Shown here: positions 34,746 through 45,354 of the stretch, piece by piece
How positions within the stretch are numbered: position 1 is the first letter of the stretch
How the letters are laid out: each line of letters starts with the position of its first letter
Assembly: GCF_001642025.1 (NCBI RefSeq)
Contig: NZ_LWHO01000001.1
Location: 62,001-126,000 of the forward strand
DNA length: 64,000 nucleotides
Origin: Cutibacterium namnetense
GTDB lineage: Bacteria > Actinomycetota > Actinomycetes > Propionibacteriales > Propionibacteriaceae
Reading direction: 5' to 3'
Program-made: the position numbers and the translations under genes
The notes under the pieces: generated by a model
Database searches by the model: none
Seen by the model: the letters and a program-made list of their open reading frames with translations, nothing else
What the model was told of the DNA's origin: nothing

Positions 34746-35933
34746 ATGCGTGCACTGAAGGGTCAGGTCCAGCATTACGACTGGGGTTCCACTGACGCCA
34801 TTCCCGCCATCCTTGGGATCAGACCCGATGGCACCCCGTGGGCCGAGTACTGGCTGGGAGCCCACCCCAAAGCTCCATCGACCCTACCGGACGGCACACC
34901 TCTGGATCAGTGGCTGACACATCACCCCGACGAGCTGGGAGCCGCGAGCCGCGAGGTTTTCGGTGATCGTTTGCCCTTTCTGCTGAAAATCCTGTCTGCC
35001 GATCATGCCCTGAGTATCCAGGCTCACCCTTCACGGAAACAGGCTGAGAAGGGGTTCGCCGCCGAGAACAAGGCAGGGGTTCCCCTTAATGCCCCCGACC
35101 GCATCTTCCGCGACGACTGGCCCAAGCCCGAGATGATCGTCGCCCTTACTGATTTTGATGCCCTGTGCGGCTTCCGTGATCCATCCTTGTCGGTGGTATT
35201 GCTGTCGGGTTTGGGAGAAGTGGATGGACTGAACGAGGTGCTGGCACCACTGAGTCACAACGGTGGCTTGGCCACTCTCGTGGCGGCAGTGCTGTCGGGT
35301 GACGGCGATGTGACTGCGGTCGTCGAAGGGGTTGTGTCCGCCTCGCGTGCCTACCTCAACGACGGCGCAGACGAAGACGTCCGGAGTTTGGCCACCACTG
35401 CCGTCGAGCTGTGGGAGGACCATCCCGGAGACCCATCGATTCTTGTCGCTTTGCTGATGAATCGGGTTCGATTGGCCCCAGGTCAGCAAATCCACCTGGG
35501 GGCGGGCACGATGCACGCCTATCTTAGTGGCACCGGTGTGGAAATTATGGCTAATTCCGACAATGTTCTGCGTGGCGGTCTGACGAGCAAGTACGTCGAC
35601 GTCAAAGCCTTATTAGACCACGCCAACATGACTCCGGAACCGTGTGTCGCAGAGTATGCCGAGCAAGTATCTTCAGGGATAGGTCGGTATCGCACAGAAT
35701 TTCCGGAATTTCGGTTGTGGGAGCTCAAGAGCCATGATGACACCCTTGCTCTTCCCGCCGCCGAACTAGGGCGAATCCTTCTTGTCACGGAGGGCCAACT
35801 GGTGGCTCACTGGGGTACTACAAACTGCGAATTGAGCAGTGGTCAATCCGCTTGGTTGTCGGCCGGTGACAAGGTGATGGTGTCCGGTCAGGGGCGTGGA
35901 TTCCTGGCAAGTGCCGGGATCGGTGCCCCCTAA
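34746..35933 (+). CDS. manA: Mannose-6-phosphate isomerase (class I)
   Basis: 395 residues. Motifs: LKGQVQHYDWGSTDAIP (N-terminal), YWLGAHPKAPS, the zinc-binding IQAHPSRKQAEKGF, and NSDNVLRGGLTSKYVDV with arginine. This enzyme interconverts mannose-6-phosphate and fructose-6-phosphate with one zinc ion. It has its own gene position between the recF/DUF721 pair and gyrB. Start is ATG at 34746, without a strong ribosome binding site. Confidence 0.92.
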   Translation: MRALKGQVQHYDWGSTDAIPAILGIRPDGTPWAEYWLGAHPKAPSTLPDGTPLDQWLTHHPDELGAASREVFGDRLPFLLKILSADHALSIQAHPSRKQAEKGFAAENKAGVPLNAPDRIFRDDWPKPEMIVALTDFDALCGFRDPSLSVVLLSGLGEVDGLNEVLAPLSHNGGLATLVAAVLSGDGDVTAVVEGVVSASRAYLNDGADEDVRSLATTAVELWEDHPGDPSILVALLMNRVRLAPGQQIHLGAGTMHAYLSGTGVEIMANSDNVLRGGLTSKYVDVKALLDHANMTPEPCVAEYAEQVSSGIGRYRTEFPEFRLWELKSHDDTLALPAAELGRILLVTEGQLVAHWGTTNCELSSGQSAWLSAGDKVMVSGQGRGFLASAGIGAP

Positions 35934-35960
35934 ATGGAGGCGGCGTAACGCTGCTGACGT

Positions 35961-35999
35961 CGTGACCCTCACTCGGTACCCGTAGTCGGGCGAGGGGGT
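35961..35999 (+). terminator. Possible hairpin after manA
   Basis: GACCCTCACTCG and CGGGCGAGGGGGTT can pair imperfectly around GTACCCGTAGT, 28 bases after the manA stop. Weak support. Confidence 0.35.
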
Positions 36000-36128
36000 T
36001 AAATCGCTCACAGGCCCTCTCAATGTCCGTCTCGCGGGTTCCGGTGTCTGGTGCCGCGCGGGTTTGCGGTAGCATAGGAGCGTTGGGCTCCCCGCCGGTT
36101 ATGACATCCGACGGTGACGCCAGACCCG

Positions 36129-36145
36129 GAGGTCACCGTGACCTC
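36129..36145. promoter_or_regulatory. 17-bp palindrome upstream of gyrB
   Basis: GAGGTCACCGTGACCTC is a perfect inverted repeat of two 8-base arms around one C. It ends 26 bases before the gyrB GTG, so it is either an operator or a small 5' leader hairpin that could limit gyrB expression. Confidence 0.55.
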
Positions 36146-36171
36146 TGTAGAGACACAGGAGCGCATTGCCC

Positions 36172-38244
36172 GTGAGCCAGCCCGAGATGCCCGAGTCCGT
36201 GACCGACGGGAACACCCCCGAGGACCTTCTCATTGATGTCACCGATCATCCTGACGCTCTGGATCCGGAACTTCCCCCAACCACCGTCGACGGTTCCTAC
36301 GATGCCGGTCAGATCACCGTTTTGGAAGGCTTAGAAGCCGTCCGAAAGCGCCCCGGCATGTATATCGGCTCCACTGGTGAGCGCGGTCTGCACCACTGCG
36401 TCTACGAGATCGTCGATAACTCCGTCGACGAGGCGATGGCCGGCTATTGCGACACTATCCAAGTTGAGTTGCTCGACGATAACTGGTGCCAGGTTACCGA
36501 CAATGGACGTGGCATCCCCGTCAAGGAGCACCCCATCGAACACATCCCTACCGTCACCTTGGTGCTGACCAAGCTGCACGCTGGTGGCAAGTTCGGCAAC
36601 GGCGGTTACAAGGTCTCTGGTGGTCTGCACGGCGTCGGTTCCTCAGTCGTCAACGCCTTGTCGGCCCACTTCATCGTCGAGGTGAGACGGGATGGCTATC
36701 ACTGGCGTCAGTCCTTCACCCTCGGTGAGCCCGACGGTCCGCTGGAGCAGCTGGAAGCTCTTAGCCCCGACGACCGCGAGGGCACCACGGTGCGTTTCCA
36801 GCCTTCTGACGAGATCTTCGATGCCATCGTCTTCGACTACGAGACATTATCGAACCGCTTCCGCGAGATGGCCTTCCTTAATAAAGGCCTGCGTATTGTG
36901 CTCACTGATCGTCGCGCCGACCACGCCGACGAGGAGGGCAACCCGGTCCACGAGGACTTCCTTTACGAAGAAGGCCTCAGAGACTACGTCCGATTCCTCA
37001 CCGGTACCCGCGACGTCATCAATCCCACCATCATCTCCCTAGAAGCCCATCGTCCCGAGGAAGGCATGGGCCTGGAGATCGCGATGCAGTGGAACACTTC
37101 CTACACCACCAGCGTCCACACCTTCGCCAACGCCATCAACACCATCGAAGGCGGCGCCCACGAGGAGGGTTTCCGTGCTGCTCTCACCAGCACCGTCAAC
37201 CGGTGGGGTGAGACGTGGGGACTCATCAAGAAGCGTGAAGATCGTGTTTCCGGTGACGACATCCGCGAGGGCCTGACAGCTGTCGTTTCCATCAAGCTGA
37301 CTGAGCCGCAGTTCGAGGGTCAGACGAAGACCAAACTCGGCAACGCCGAGGCCAAGTCCTTCGTCCAAAGAGCCCTCAACGAGAAGCTTTCAGACTGGTT
37401 CGAAGAGAATCCCAATGAGGGCAAGAGCATCGTCCGAAAATCCCAAGCTGCTGCCCAGGCCCGTGTAGCCGCTCGCAAGGCCCGCGATTTGGCCCGTAAC
37501 CGTAAAGGTCTGCTGGGGTCGACGTCGCTGCCGGGCAAGCTTAAGGACTGCTCCTCAACCCATCCGGAGGAATGCGAGATTTTCATTGTGGAGGGCGACT
37601 CGGCCGGTGGCTCGGCCTCTCAGGGTCGTGATCCGCGCATCCAGGCCATTCTGCCGTTGCGAGGAAAGATCCTCAATGTTGAAAAAGCCCGCCTCGACCG
37701 CGCGCTGAGTTCAGAGACTATCGAGTCGATCATTAACGCGCTAGGAACCGGTGTCCACGAGGACTTCGATTTGGACAAACTGCGCTATCACAAGATCATC
37801 CTCATGGCCGATGCCGACGTTGACGGCGCTCATATCCGCACCCTGTTGCTGACCCTACTGTTCCGGTTCATGCGCCCGGTCATTGACGCTGGCCACGTCT
37901 ACCTGGCACAACCCCCGCTGTTCCGGCTGCGCTGGACGAACTCGCCTCACGAGCTGGCCTACTCCGACGAGGAGCGTGACCTGCTGCGCGAGGATGGTCT
38001 GGCTCACGGCAAGAAGCTGCCCCAAGTCAATCCGATTCAGCGGTACAAGGGTCTGGGCGAGATGGATGCCGAGGATCTGTGGGACACCACTATGGACCCC
38101 GACAAGCGTCTACTACTCCAGGTGACCCTTGAGGACGCCGCCTTGGCCGACCAGATGTTCTCCATCCTTATGGGCGAGGACGTTGAACAACGCCGATCGT
38201 TTATTCAGCGCAATGCCAAGGACGTTCGTTTCCTCGACATCTGA
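36172..38244 (+). CDS. gyrB: DNA gyrase subunit B
   Basis: 690 residues. The GHKL ATPase domain shows [19 protein letters not shown] and [15 protein letters not shown]; the TOPRIM/metal domain shows [10 protein letters not shown] and [14 protein letters not shown]; GyrB C-terminus ends [13 protein letters not shown]. Start is ambiguous: GTG at 36172 (MSQPEMPES) is 10 bases after AGGAG, whereas TTG at 36166 is 4 bases after it; I prefer GTG. It pairs with gyrA 42 bases downstream to form the supercoiling enzyme. Confidence 0.96.
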   Translation: MSQPEMPESVTDGNTPEDLLIDVTDHPDALDPELPPTTVDGSYDAGQITVLEGLEAVRKRPGMYIGSTGERGLHHCVYEIVDNSVDEAMAGYCDTIQVELLDDNWCQVTDNGRGIPVKEHPIEHIPTVTLVLTKLHAGGKFGNGGYKVSGGLHGVGSSVVNALSAHFIVEVRRDGYHWRQSFTLGEPDGPLEQLEALSPDDREGTTVRFQPSDEIFDAIVFDYETLSNRFREMAFLNKGLRIVLTDRRADHADEEGNPVHEDFLYEEGLRDYVRFLTGTRDVINPTIISLEAHRPEEGMGLEIAMQWNTSYTTSVHTFANAINTIEGGAHEEGFRAALTSTVNRWGETWGLIKKREDRVSGDDIREGLTAVVSIKLTEPQFEGQTKTKLGNAEAKSFVQRALNEKLSDWFEENPNEGKSIVRKSQAAAQARVAARKARDLARNRKGLLGSTSLPGKLKDCSSTHPEECEIFIVEGDSAGGSASQGRDPRIQAILPLRGKILNVEKARLDRALSSETIESIINALGTGVHEDFDLDKLRYHKIILMADADVDGAHIRTLLLTLLFRFMRPVIDAGHVYLAQPPLFRLRWTNSPHELAYSDEERDLLREDGLAHGKKLPQVNPIQRYKGLGEMDAEDLWDTTMDPDKRLLLQVTLEDAALADQMFSILMGEDVEQRRSFIQRNAKDVRFLDI

Positions 38245-38285
38245 GCACTCATTCCCTCATCCACTGATTATTCAAAGGACACTCC

Positions 38286-40949
38286 ATGGCTGACGACGAG
38301 CAGAACCAGGCGGACCGTCAAGGATTGGTGACCGGCCGTCACGTCGGAATCCAGCCGGTCGAGATTCGTGACGAGATCCAGAACGCTTATCTCGACTACG
38401 CGATGAGCGTCATCGTCGGGCGAGCCCTGCCCGATGTGCGCGACGGCCTAAAACCGGTGCACCGTCGTGTTATCTACGCGATGTACGACGGCGGTTACCG
38501 CCCCGACCGCGGCTGGAATAAGTGCTCCCGTGTCGTCGGCGACGTCATGGGAAAGTACCACCCCCACGGTGACTCGGCCATTTACGACACGTTGGTGCGT
38601 CTGGCCCAGCCGTGGGCGATGCGATACAAGCTGGTGCAGGGGCAGGGCAACTTCGGGTCTCAGGGTAACGACGGCGCGGCCGCCATGCGATACACCGAAT
38701 GCAAAATGGCCCCGCTGGCCATGGAGATGGTTCGCGATATCGACCAGGACACTGTCGATTTCCAGCCCAACTACGACAACAAGGAGACCGAGCCGGTCGT
38801 CTTGCCGTCGAGGTTCCCCAACCTGCTTGTCAACGGTTCTTCGGGTATCGCGGTGGGCATGGCCACCAACATTCCGACTCACAACCTGCGTGAGGTTAAC
38901 GAGGCCGTGCAGTGGTCTTTGGCTCACCCCGAGGCTTCCGAAGAAGAGCTACTCGAGGCGTGTCTGGAGCGCATTAAGGGCCCGGACTTCCCCGGTGGCG
39001 CCCTCATCGTGGGTCGGCAGGGGATCGAGGACGCCTACCGCACCGGTCGCGGTTCGGTGACGATGCGTGCCGTCATCGACATGGAAGAAGATAAGAAGGG
39101 ACGCCAGTGCCTAGTTGTCACCGAGTTGCCTTATATGTGCAATCCGGACAACCTTGCCACCAAGATCGCCGACCTGGTGAACTCCGGTCGCATCAATGGT
39201 ATCGCCGACATCCGTGACGACTCCTCAGCTCGTACCGGTCAGCGTCTGGTCATCGTCCTCAAGCGCGACGCCCAGCCGCGTGTGGTTATGAACAACCTGT
39301 ACAAGCACACTGCGCTGCAGGACACCTTCGGCTGCAACATGCTGGCTTTAGTGGACAATGTGCCGCGCACCCTGCGACTAGACCAGTTCATCAGCTACTG
39401 GATTGACCACCAGATGGAGGTCATCCGCAGGCGTACCGAGTATCGCCTGGCTCAGGCCGAAAAGGACGCTCACATCCAGCGAGCCCTCGTCAAGGCACTG
39501 GACATGCTCGATGAGGTCATCGCGCTCATTCGCCGCTCCCCGAACACCGAGGCCGCCAGCACCGGCCTGCAGGAGCTGCTCGATATCGACGAGATTCAGG
39601 CTCGCGCCATCCTCGATATGCAGCTACGTCGGTTGGCTGCCCTGGAGCGTCAAAAGATCATTGACCGGCTCGAAGAACTCGAGCGCCTCATCGCGGAGTA
39701 CAAAGCAATCCTGGCTAGCGAGGACCGCCAGCGCGAGATCATCTCCACCGAACTTGCCGAGATCGTCGATAAGTACGGTGACGAGCGTCGCACCCGCATT
39801 ATCGCGGCCGACGGAGACTTCTCCGAGGAGGATTTCATCCCTGACGACGGCGTCGTCGTCACCATCACTCGGGGCGGCTACGCCAAACGGACTCGTACCG
39901 ACCTGTACCGAGTCCAGAAGCGCGGTGGCAAGGGGGTTCGCGGTGCCAGTCTGCGTGCTGACGACGAGGTGGCGCAGCTGTTCACCACCACCAACCATCA
40001 GTGGATCCTGTTCTTCACGAATATGGGACGCGTCTATCGCACCAAGGTGTGGCAGCTGCCGGAGGCTGGTCGTGACGCGAAGGGTGGTCACGTCGCTGGG
40101 CTACTGAGCTTCCTGCCTGACGAGAAGATCGCGCAGGTTATGACTCTGCGGTCTTACGAAGATGCCGAGTACCTCCTGCTAGCCACCCGCAAGGGCATGG
40201 TCAAGAAGACGGCTCTCAAGGCCTACGACTCGTCGCGTCAGGCCGGCGTCATTGCCATCAACTTCCGCACCGACGATGACGAACTCATCGGTGCTGAGCA
40301 GTGCTCCGCCGCTGACGATGTGCTGCTCATCAGTCGCAAAGGTCAGGCAATCCGATTCTCTGCTGGCGACGACCAGCTGCGCGCGATGGGACGTGCCACT
40401 TCAGGGGTTACCGGCATGAAATTCCGGGATGACGACGAGCTGCTGTCGATGTCGATCATCCACTCCGACATGCCCGAGGACGATCGGTTTGTCTTTACTG
40501 CTACTGACGGTGGCTATGCCAAGCGGAGTGCCGTTTCGCAGTATCGCCAGCAAGGACGCGGAGGGCTCGGTATCAAAGCCATGGCTCTCAACGAGGAACG
40601 TGGCTCTCTCGTTGGCGGCCTGGTGGTGAGCGAGGCTGACGAGATCATCGCGATTAAGTCGTCAGGTCAGATCACCCGGTCGGCCGTGTCAGAGGTTCCT
40701 GCCAAGGGACGCTCCACGATGGGGGTCAAGTTCGTCTCCGTCCGCGGTGGCGACGCTGTCTCAATTATCGCTCTCAACCCCGAGCAAGCCGTCGACGAGG
40801 ACGTTTCCGAAGAGCCGGTGGAAAACGTTGAAGGCGATGCCGCACACAGTGAACCGGGGGATGTGCTTTTGCAAAGCGATATTGTGGATGGCGACCGGGC
40901 CGTCGATACGGCGGAAAGCGAGATGGAGCCGGAGGACAACGGTGAGTGA
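38286..40949 (+). CDS. gyrA: DNA gyrase subunit A
   Basis: 887 residues. The quinolone-resistance region [19 protein letters not shown] keeps the usual serine and aspartate, so no resistance change is seen there. The catalytic tyrosine is in [10 protein letters not shown]. The DNA-wrapping C-terminal domain has repeated beta blades (GGYAKRT, GGYAKRS and [10 protein letters not shown]-type GyrA box). The last 60 residues are an acidic tail. ATG at 38286 follows AAAGGA. The stop overlaps the next gene by 8 bases. Confidence 0.97.
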   Translation: MADDEQNQADRQGLVTGRHVGIQPVEIRDEIQNAYLDYAMSVIVGRALPDVRDGLKPVHRRVIYAMYDGGYRPDRGWNKCSRVVGDVMGKYHPHGDSAIYDTLVRLAQPWAMRYKLVQGQGNFGSQGNDGAAAMRYTECKMAPLAMEMVRDIDQDTVDFQPNYDNKETEPVVLPSRFPNLLVNGSSGIAVGMATNIPTHNLREVNEAVQWSLAHPEASEEELLEACLERIKGPDFPGGALIVGRQGIEDAYRTGRGSVTMRAVIDMEEDKKGRQCLVVTELPYMCNPDNLATKIADLVNSGRINGIADIRDDSSARTGQRLVIVLKRDAQPRVVMNNLYKHTALQDTFGCNMLALVDNVPRTLRLDQFISYWIDHQMEVIRRRTEYRLAQAEKDAHIQRALVKALDMLDEVIALIRRSPNTEAASTGLQELLDIDEIQARAILDMQLRRLAALERQKIIDRLEELERLIAEYKAILASEDRQREIISTELAEIVDKYGDERRTRIIAADGDFSEEDFIPDDGVVVTITRGGYAKRTRTDLYRVQKRGGKGVRGASLRADDEVAQLFTTTNHQWILFFTNMGRVYRTKVWQLPEAGRDAKGGHVAGLLSFLPDEKIAQVMTLRSYEDAEYLLLATRKGMVKKTALKAYDSSRQAGVIAINFRTDDDELIGAEQCSAADDVLLISRKGQAIRFSAGDDQLRAMGRATSGVTGMKFRDDDELLSMSIIHSDMPEDDRFVFTATDGGYAKRSAVSQYRQQGRGGLGIKAMALNEERGSLVGGLVVSEADEIIAIKSSGQITRSAVSEVPAKGRSTMGVKFVSVRGGDAVSIIALNPEQAVDEDVSEEPVENVEGDAAHSEPGDVLLQSDIVDGDRAVDTAESEMEPEDNGE

Positions 40950-41574
40950 CAATAAGAAGGTGACGCATCCGGGTCCCGATGATCTGGAGGCAACCCACTG
41001 GACCACCGGTGACGCCCGTCGTATCTTCCACGGGGAGGGCAACGAGCGCTCTGATCCGCTTCGGGAATCTGATCGCAAGCGGACGACGGCGTCTACCCCG
41101 GTGAGGCGTGCCGGTTCGCGTGCTGCCCAAAGGGAGAAGGCCCCGAACCAGCAGGAGTCACGCCGTTCGCCTCAGGGGCATCAGCCGACACGCGCTGCCA
41201 GGCGCACACGTAAGGCTCGGTTGCGCCTGACCCGCGTCGACCCGTGGTCGGTCATGAAGACCTCCCTGCTATTCGGTGTGGCTGGCGCGGTGATTCTCTT
41301 CATCGCAACCTGGATCATTTGGGGCATCATAGGTGCTTCGGGTGCCTTTGATTCTCTGAATAAGGTCGCTAATGACCTCATCAGTTCGCCAAGCTCGACG
41401 TCGAAGTTCCAGCTGTCTGACTACGTCAATACTGGGCGCGTGCTGGGTTTGACGGCCCTCATAGGTGCCATCAATGCGGTGCTGTTTACGGCGATTTCGA
41501 CGTTGTTTAGCTTCCTTTATAACCTGGCTGCTCAGGTTATGGGAGGCTTGGAGGTCACCCTCGCCGAGGATTGA
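40942..41574 (+). CDS. DUF3566-type membrane protein downstream of gyrA
   Basis: 210 residues from GTG at 40942, 8 bases before the gyrA stop ends; GGAGG precedes it. The first 110 residues are basic and disordered. Then follow two membrane segments, [20 protein letters not shown] and [19 protein letters not shown], with DUF3566-like [17 protein letters not shown] and [22 protein letters not shown] at the C-terminus. This conserved actinobacterial gene follows gyrA; its function is unknown. Its end overlaps the convergent ldh gene by 20 bases. Confidence 0.85.
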   Translation: MSDNKKVTHPGPDDLEATHWTTGDARRIFHGEGNERSDPLRESDRKRTTASTPVRRAGSRAAQREKAPNQQESRRSPQGHQPTRAARRTRKARLRLTRVDPWSVMKTSLLFGVAGAVILFIATWIIWGIIGASGAFDSLNKVANDLISSPSSTSKFQLSDYVNTGRVLGLTALIGAINAVLFTAISTLFSFLYNLAAQVMGGLEVTLAED

Positions 41575-42556
41575 GTTCGGTGCCGTTGCCGGAACTGCGC
41601 ACCGACTCGTAGACCTCCCGTACCGCCGCAGCCGAAGCCAACAGTTTCTCCTGTTCCCACTCGTCCAGGACGATGTCGAGGTGGTGTTCGACCCCGTGGC
41701 CACCGACCACCGCTGGCAGGGACAGGGACACCTCGCCGTGGAATCCCAGTACCCCGTCGGCCAGTGTGCATACCGGATGAATGGACCGCTGGTCGAGCAA
41801 CATGGCCCGTGCCAAGCTCACTGCCGCCTTCGAGATGCCCGAGGACGTCCATCCTTTGCCCTCAAGGACATCGAAGGCCGACTGTACGACGCTGTTGCCC
41901 ACCTGCTCGGGGGACAACGGTTCCAGCCCCAGGGCGGTAGTCGCCTCGGCGAGGGTCAGACCACCGATTGATGCATGCGACAGGTAGGGAAATGCTGTCG
42001 CCCCGTGCTCGCCCAGCATGAAAGCTTGCACCGAGTCGGGGCTTACGCCGGCCCAATCGGCGAGGTGGCGGCGCAGTCGGGCTGAATCGAGGGCGGTTCC
42101 GGTGCCCACGACGAGATTCGACGGGTAGTCGAACTCGGTTGCCGCGATATGGACGTTGACGTCCAGTGGGTTAGTGATGAGGATGATGGGCGCGCTGTGA
42201 GTGTATTGGCAGATGTTTCCCATCACCTCGCGGATGACCTTCGAATTGATCTGGGCCAGTGAATTACGTGAGTCATGGCCGCCGCCGTAACTGTCGGGCA
42301 GGACGGAGGGGCCAGCGGAGATGATGATGGCGTCGGCGCTGCGGCATGCGTCATAGTCGGCGGCCGTGATGGTGCTCGTCATGGCCGGGGCGACGGCGGT
42401 GGCCTGATGGTTGTCGAGGGCTTGGCCGTCGCGGACCTTCTCATCAACGTCGATGAGTGAGATGCGTGAGAAGAGTCCTAGAGCTGCGGCGTTGGTGACG
42501 ACGTCTGAGCCGACGTGGCCGATTCCGATGACGACGAGGTGCGGTGCAGTTGACAT
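41555..42556 (-). CDS. ldh: L-lactate dehydrogenase (malate/lactate dehydrogenase family)
   Basis: 333 residues from ATG 42556 with GGAAGGAT upstream. NAD-binding LVVIGIGHVGSDV at the N-terminus, ITNPLDVNVHIA, and the catalytic histidine in MLGEHGATAFPYL are present, as is the substrate arginine in DSARLRRHLADW. It reduces pyruvate to lactate with NADH, though malate cannot be fully excluded. The frame stays open to 42835, but the N-terminus given matches the family. It points away from the rbsR-rbsK-rbsD genes and shares their intergenic region. Confidence 0.87.
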   Translation of the reverse strand: MSTAPHLVVIGIGHVGSDVVTNAAALGLFSRISLIDVDEKVRDGQALDNHQATAVAPAMTSTITAADYDACRSADAIIISAGPSVLPDSYGGGHDSRNSLAQINSKVIREVMGNICQYTHSAPIILITNPLDVNVHIAATEFDYPSNLVVGTGTALDSARLRRHLADWAGVSPDSVQAFMLGEHGATAFPYLSHASIGGLTLAEATTALGLEPLSPEQVGNSVVQSAFDVLEGKGWTSSGISKAAVSLARAMLLDQRSIHPVCTLADGVLGFHGEVSLSLPAVVGGHGVEHHLDIVLDEWEQEKLLASAAAVREVYESVRSSGNGTELNPRRG

Positions 42557-42916
42557 AGATGTGATCCTTCCGTTGACGTTCATCGTCTCACTCGGCGCGT
42601 CAGCAGTCTCTGACAGTGAGATTGCGGTGGAGGGCTCTAGACCTGGTGTGGCAAATGTGTTCGTCGTTGGGTTAGGTGCCACTCCACATGGCACGCCCCC
42701 GTGTGGTGTGCCGGATTGCCACAGCCTTGATGGGGCCATAGCCGACGGGTGACTGGCGGGGTAGCCGAGGGCGTGGGGCAGATTCCGTAGTGCTGCCTTG
42801 ACACTGGCTGCGCAATGTGATTCCGTTAAAGCCACGCATTCATGGAAACGTTTCCATGAGTTGGGCTTGGGAATGGCTTTTCAGCACCTCGCACTCGATG
42901 ACGAGAGGAGGGGAAG
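42557..42916. promoter_or_regulatory. Divergent ldh / rbsR region
   Basis: 360-base gap between the leftward ldh and the rightward rbsR; no gene is seen. It holds a clear LacI-type operator (below), 59 bases upstream of the rbsR start. Confidence 0.55.
42841..42858. promoter_or_regulatory. LacI-type operator palindrome
   Basis: CATGGAAACGTTTCCATG is a perfect 18-bp palindrome with the central CG typical of LacI/PurR-family operators (AAACGTTT core). It lies 59 bases before the LacI-family rbsR start, so autoregulation of rbsR-rbsK-rbsD is likely; ldh may also be affected. Confidence 0.88.
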
Positions 42917-43954
42917 GTGACTCGTAACACGACGATCAAGGATGTCGCTCGGCTGGCAGGAGTGTCACTAGGAACGGCATCGCGAGTTCTCAACGGCAGT
43001 TCTGCGACCTCCGAGGCCTCCCGCAGCGCGGTGCACAACGCAGCTCAGCAGTTGGGCTATCTGTCGAACGCGCACGCTAGGTCCTTGCGTTCATCCCACA
43101 GTGGCGTCATCGGGTTGGTCGTCCCGGATATCCGTAACCCATACTTTGCGGAGTTGGCATCGGTCGTTGAGAACGCGTGCCTCGCTCATGGTTGGGCAAC
43201 TGTGCTGTGCAATGCCGACGAGTCTCCCGACCAGTTCAACCGGTACATCAACACTCTGCGTCGTCAGAGAGTAGACGGGGCGATCGTGACGCCCACTGGC
43301 AGCGGCGGGCAGGCCGTCAAAAACTTAGTTGACGACGGCGTTCAGGTGGTGTGCGTGGACCGTGACATCGTGGGATCCTCGCTGCCAGCTGTCACTTCTG
43401 ATCCCTGGAATGGAATGAGACAGGCCGTCAACCACCTGGTGGATTGTGGACATTGCAGGATTGGTTTCATTACCGGCCCACAGCAAACCTCAACCGGTTT
43501 GGAGCGCTACCAGACCTATCGACAACTGTTGGCTGAACACGGGCTGCAGGTTGACGAGGACCTCATCGCCGAAGGTGACTTTCAGGAGGAATCGGGACGC
43601 GTGGGTGCCCGGCAGCTACTTGATAGTGGCGCAACTGCCATTTTTGCCTCCGATTCCCTCATGTCGATGGGGGCGCTGCGGACATGCATTGACCAGGGGA
43701 TCCGGATCGGTGACGAGATTGATCTGGTCGGTTTCGACGACTTGCCGGTATTCAGCCTCACCAATCCCGCTCTGACCGTCGTGGCCCAGGCTATTGACAC
43801 CATGGGGAAGGCCGCTGTCGATCTGCTTGATCGTGCCATGTCTGGGGAGCCCACCAGCTCCGTCCGCTTGGACACCCACCTCATCGTCAGGGCATCAACT
43901 CGAACGGCCAAGGTTGTGCTGATGGCCGAGGACAACGTGAAGGATTACGAATGA
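42917..43954 (+). CDS. LacI-family ribose operon repressor RbsR-like
   Basis: 345 residues. Helix-turn-helix IKDVARLAGVSLGTASRVLN (residues 7-26) and the sugar-binding domain follow, with NPYFAELASVVENACLAHGW and DLVGFDDLPVFSLTNPALTVV. GTG start with AGGAGGGGAAG before it. Its stop overlaps rbsK as ATGA. The gene order rbsR-rbsK-rbsD and the perfect operator upstream make it the local regulator, probably responding to ribose. Confidence 0.9.
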   Translation: MTRNTTIKDVARLAGVSLGTASRVLNGSSATSEASRSAVHNAAQQLGYLSNAHARSLRSSHSGVIGLVVPDIRNPYFAELASVVENACLAHGWATVLCNADESPDQFNRYINTLRRQRVDGAIVTPTGSGGQAVKNLVDDGVQVVCVDRDIVGSSLPAVTSDPWNGMRQAVNHLVDCGHCRIGFITGPQQTSTGLERYQTYRQLLAEHGLQVDEDLIAEGDFQEESGRVGARQLLDSGATAIFASDSLMSMGALRTCIDQGIRIGDEIDLVGFDDLPVFSLTNPALTVVAQAIDTMGKAAVDLLDRAMSGEPTSSVRLDTHLIVRASTRTAKVVLMAEDNVKDYE

Positions 43955-44880
43955 GCGGCGCAACAGCGAAAGTCACCGTCGTCGGATCGATCAATGCCGA
44001 CATGAGGATCGGCGTGGAGAGGTTTCCGGGCCCGGGGGAAACCCTGACCGGAGGTGAGGCCACGCTGACCCCGGGCGGTAAGGGAGCTAATCAGGCTCTT
44101 GCGGCGGCGCGCTGCGGAGCTCAGGTGGAAATGGTCGCAGCTGTAGGGAACGATCCGACGGCTGAAACCGCCCTATCCCTGTTATCGGAATGCGTCGGTC
44201 TTGATGGTGTGGCCCGTCGTGACGTATTGACGGGGACGGCCGTCGTCATGGTGGCGGATACCGGGGAGAACTCGATCATCGTCATCGCGGCCGCGAACGG
44301 AACCATTGACGCGCAGACCGTTCGGGCTCAGGCTAAGCGAATCCAGGACGCTGACGTGGTGGTGTGTCAAGGTGAGATTCCGCCTGACGGGATCGCTGAA
44401 GCTGCTCGCGGCGCCAAACGATTTGTGTTCAATCTGGCACCGGTTATTGACGTTGACCCGGAAGTGATTCGCCTCGCTGACCCGCTGGTAGTCAATGAAC
44501 ACGAAGCGGCGTTGGCCGCGACGGTGCTGGGATCGACGACTCCCCATCTTGAGGATGACTCCGACGCGGCTTTGCGGGAACTGCTGAATCTAGGGTGTCG
44601 CAGTGTCGTCATCACCCTGGGTTCGGCCGGATGCGTCGTCGGCGGGCCGGAAGGGTTCGACGCCGTGGCTGCGGCGACCGTGAAGGCTGTCGATACCGTC
44701 GGTGCGGGAGACGCATTTGTTGGTGCATTGGCTGCGGAGCTGGCTCGGGGCCGTTCTCTCATCGAGGGTTGCCGCTTTGCTACCGCCGTGGCGACTCTGA
44801 CGGTGGCCAAGCCGGGGGCACAAGCCTCCTACCCCAGTGTTGGGGAAGTCGAGAATATTCGTCAAGGAGAACAGGCATGA
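43951..44880 (+). CDS. rbsK: Ribokinase
   Basis: 309 residues of the PfkB/ribokinase family. N-terminal signature GSINADMRIGVERFPGPGETLTGG with the family's GGKGANQA appears as TPGGKGANQALAAARCGAQ; the C-terminal motif AVDTVGAGDAFVGALAAE carries the catalytic aspartate near residue 255. It makes ribose-5-phosphate. It overlaps rbsR and is followed by rbsD. Confidence 0.95.
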   Translation: MSGATAKVTVVGSINADMRIGVERFPGPGETLTGGEATLTPGGKGANQALAAARCGAQVEMVAAVGNDPTAETALSLLSECVGLDGVARRDVLTGTAVVMVADTGENSIIVIAAANGTIDAQTVRAQAKRIQDADVVVCQGEIPPDGIAEAARGAKRFVFNLAPVIDVDPEVIRLADPLVVNEHEAALAATVLGSTTPHLEDDSDAALRELLNLGCRSVVITLGSAGCVVGGPEGFDAVAAATVKAVDTVGAGDAFVGALAAELARGRSLIEGCRFATAVATLTVAKPGAQASYPSVGEVENIRQGEQA

Positions 44881-45260
44881 AAAAGAGCGGACTGCTTAAT
44901 CCCCAACTGTGTGCGGCGGTGGCCAGATTGGGGCACACCCAGACCTTTGTCATCGCTGATGCCGGGCTGCCAATTCCTCATGAGATCCCGGTTATTGACC
45001 TTGCTCTGGTGCTGGGAACCCCGAGGTTCCAGGAGGTTTTCGACGCCATCCTCGACGAAGTGGTCGTGGAGGGAGCCACGATTGCTCACGAGGCTCTCGG
45101 GCATGAACCGGAGCAGTGGGTGAGGAGCCGGATTGAGGAGGTTGAGATCGTCAGCCATGAGGACCTCAAGAAGGAGCTTCCCAGCGTCTCCTTCGTCGTG
45201 CGGACGGGAGAGACGACGCCGTATTCCAACGTCATCGTGCGTTGTGGAGTGCCGTTTTGA
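44877..45260 (+). CDS. rbsD: D-ribose pyranase
   Basis: 127 residues, typical RbsD length. MKKSGLLNPQLCAAVARLGH with the His-containing N-terminus, HTQTFVIADAGLPIP and the late EEVEIVSHEDLKKELPS...GETTPYSNVIVRCGVPF are standard. It converts beta-pyranose to beta-furanose ribose before RbsK. AAGGAGA precedes the ATG, which overlaps the rbsK stop by 4 bases. There is no ribose ABC transporter or RbsU permease here, so import must be encoded elsewhere. Confidence 0.95.
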   Translation: MKKSGLLNPQLCAAVARLGHTQTFVIADAGLPIPHEIPVIDLALVLGTPRFQEVFDAILDEVVVEGATIAHEALGHEPEQWVRSRIEEVEIVSHEDLKKELPSVSFVVRTGETTPYSNVIVRCGVPF

Positions 45261-45261
45261 T

Positions 45262-45276
45262 GGGTGTGTGACACCC
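45262..45276 (+). terminator. Small hairpin after rbsD
   Basis: GGGTGT and ACACCC flank a GTG loop just past the rbsD stop. A short 6-bp stem, weak support. Confidence 0.35.
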
Positions 45277-45291
45277 CGATCGGATCCCGAT

Positions 45292-45321
45292 TTGGTTCTT
45301 CGGAGCGTGATCCAGTAGAGT
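45292..45321 (+). promoter_or_regulatory. Promoter of tRNA-Ile
   Basis: A -35-like TTGGTT (45292-45297) and a -10-like TAGAGT (45316-45321) with an 18-base spacer, about 33 bases upstream of the tRNA start. Position fits a housekeeping promoter; not experimentally supported. Confidence 0.5.
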
Positions 45322-45354
45322 TCTTACTCGCGGTCGGGCAACCGATCGAGGTTC

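Noticed and set aside
38553-38650. Quinolone-resistance changes in gyrA
   Set aside because: The serine and aspartate of the resistance-determining region are present, so no change is visible.
42557-42835. Longer start for the lactate dehydrogenase gene
   Set aside because: The extra N-terminus does not resemble the family, and the ATG at 42556 has a good ribosome binding site.
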